Assembly: GCA_021463505.1 (NCBI GenBank)
Contig: JAJTYR010000019.1
Location: 1-62,927 of the forward strand
Direction: 5' to 3'
Length of the DNA: 62,927 nt
Origin: Burkholderiaceae bacterium
GTDB lineage: Bacteria; Pseudomonadota; Gammaproteobacteria; Burkholderiales; Burkholderiaceae_E
Made by a program: the position numbers and the translations under genes. Below the pieces are notes generated by a model. That model did no database searches. It was not told the DNA's origin and saw only the letters and a program-made list of their open reading frames with translations. This document shows, piece by piece, positions 61,935 to 62,927 of the stretch; the first letter of the stretch is position 1; each line of letters opens with the position of its first letter.

Positions 61935-62927
61935 TGCCGCGCGCGCCGCTGCTCGCCTTCGTCGCCGTGCTCGCGCTCGGTCCGTTCGTGCTTCCCGAAT
62001 TCCACGTCACGCTGCTCAATTACATCGGACTGTATGCGCTGGTGGCGCTGGGCCTGGTGCTGCTCACCGGGGTGGCCGGGTTGACCTCGTTCGGCCAGGC
62101 GGCTTTCGTGGGCCTGGGCGCCTACGCGAGCGCGTGGCTGAGCACCACGTCGGCGCTGCCCGGCTGGCTCGCATGGGCCGGCGGCTCGCCGTGGATCGGC
62201 CTGGCGCTGGGGCTGGCGCTGACCACGATCGTGGCGTGGGTGCTGGGTGCGCTGACCCTGAAGCTGTCGGGCCACTATCTGCCACTGGGCACGATCGCCT
62301 GGGGCATCAGCATCTACTTCCTGTTCGGCAACCTCGGCTTCCTGGGCGGCCACACCGGCATCACCGGAATTCCGGCACTGCGGCTGGCCGGCCTCGACAT
62401 CCGCGAGTCGCGCGACTTCTACTTCCTGATCTGGCTGGTCCTGCTCGCGGCGATGTGGTTCACGCGCAACCTGCTCGATTCACGCGAGGGGCGTGCCATC
62501 CGCGCGCTCCGGGGCGGCGCCCTGATGGCCGAAGCCATGGGCGTGGATACGGCGCGTGCGAAGATGATCGCCTTCCTCGTCGCCGCGCTCCTGGCCGCCG
62601 TCTCGGGCTGGCTGTATGCACACATGCAGCGCTTCATCAATCCCAATCCGTTCAGCCTGAACCTGGGCATCGAGTACCTGTTCATGGCGGTGGTCGGCGG
62701 CGCAGTCAGCGTCTGGGGCGCGCTCCTGGGCGCCGGCCTGATCACGCTGCTGAAGCAGTGGCTGCAGGAACTGCTTCCGGCGATCTTCGGCGCCTCGGGA
62801 AACTTCGAAGTGATCGTGTTCGGCGTCATGATGGTGCTGTTGCTGCAGCGCGCGCCCGAAGGCCTGTGGCCGATCATCGCGCGCCGGGTGCCGGCGGCCC
62901 GCAATCGCGCACGCCCCCGCCCGGCGG
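61934..62927 (+). CDS. Branched-chain-type ABC transporter permease (LivM-like), partial
   Basis: Second permease of the uptake system; about 331 residues are visible and the frame is open at the window end. Several membrane helices are seen. LivM-type segments: NYIGLYALVALGLVLLTGVA, GLTSFGQAAFVGLGAYASAW, the EAA loop SREGRAIRALRGGALMAEAM with GVDTARAKMIAFLVAA, and YLFMAVVGGAVSVWGALLGA. ATG 61934 overlaps the LivH stop by one base (TGATG) and has GAGGAGG upstream; ATG 61931 is adjacent. The tail after RAPEGLWPII is Arg-rich, so a fused ATPase domain may follow outside the window. Confidence 0.9.
   Translation, partial: MPRAPLLAFVAVLALGPFVLPEFHVTLLNYIGLYALVALGLVLLTGVAGLTSFGQAAFVGLGAYASAWLSTTSALPGWLAWAGGSPWIGLALGLALTTIVAWVLGALTLKLSGHYLPLGTIAWGISIYFLFGNLGFLGGHTGITGIPALRLAGLDIRESRDFYFLIWLVLLAAMWFTRNLLDSREGRAIRALRGGALMAEAMGVDTARAKMIAFLVAALLAAVSGWLYAHMQRFINPNPFSLNLGIEYLFMAVVGGAVSVWGALLGAGLITLLKQWLQELLPAIFGASGNFEVIVFGVMMVLLLQRAPEGLWPIIARRVPAARNRARPRPA

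Noticed and set aside
1-62927. tRNA, rRNA, CRISPR, insertion sequence or integrase genes
   Set aside because: None was recognised on reading both strands; short or degenerate examples could be missed without a covariance or repeat search.

Overview
The window is a GC-rich chromosomal segment from a Gram-negative bacterium, most probably a betaproteobacterium of the Burkholderiales type. This is inferred from the gene order (rplM-rpsI, argC, erpA, anmK, M23 peptidase, tyrS; glyA beside a ribD-ribE-ribBX-ribH-nusB-thiL block), a general Burkholderiales-style porin, Coq7 and a nosRZDFYLX cluster. No rRNA, tRNA, CRISPR array, insertion sequence or integrase was seen.

Layout. (1) 1-5264, minus strand: riboflavin block ribD, ribE, ribBX, ribH, then nusB and thiL (cut by the window edge), with one plus-strand gene of unknown function lodged inside. 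(2) 5367-7877, plus strand: a ThDP-dependent acetolactate-synthase-like enzyme and a Phd/VapC-type toxin-antitoxin pair with a clear promoter and palindromic operator; they lie between ribD and glyA, where nrdR is common in relatives. (3) 7915-18360: glyA, a histidine phosphatase, a PEBP-like protein and tyrS; then M23 peptidase and anmK on plus; then erpA, bactofilin, a membrane coiled-coil protein, argC, rpsI and rplM on minus. (4) 18361-21313: an intergenic region with a candidate small RNA carrying an anti-Shine-Dalgarno loop, then an OsmC-like protein, coq7 and a porin. (5) 21419-30602: two CoA ligases, a lipoprotein aminopeptidase, an M20 amidohydrolase, a collapsed DppB-type permease remnant, LD-carboxypeptidase, an Lrp-type regulator with tandem operators, and dadA. 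(6) 30503-39580: complete nosRZDFYLX for nitrous oxide reduction, with a candidate FNR/DNR promoter; a ferritin-like protein is divergent from it. (7) 40597-62927: acetoacetyl-CoA synthetase (minus), a GntR/FCD regulator, and a dense plus-strand catabolic operon running off the window.

The catabolic operon holds a thiolase, acyl-CoA ligase, a HyuA/HyuB pair, an acyl-CoA dehydrogenase with the isovaleryl-type active-site arrangement, a two-subunit B12-dependent acyl-CoA mutase, a three-subunit molybdenum hydroxylase with its own MoaD-like protein, a class III CoA-transferase, a dehydrogenase/enoyl-CoA hydratase fusion in the reverse order to FadB, and branched-chain-type ABC permeases. The mutase keeps the residues that select a carboxylated substrate in methylmalonyl-CoA mutase, but replaces a normally conserved active-site loop with a run of six glycines. 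I read this as an undescribed CoA-dependent degradation pathway for an imported branched or heterocyclic acid. The substrate cannot be read from the sequence.

Gene starts were chosen by ribosome-binding-site spacing and family length; GTG and TTG starts are common here. Family alignments were made by eye from memory and are marked as such.
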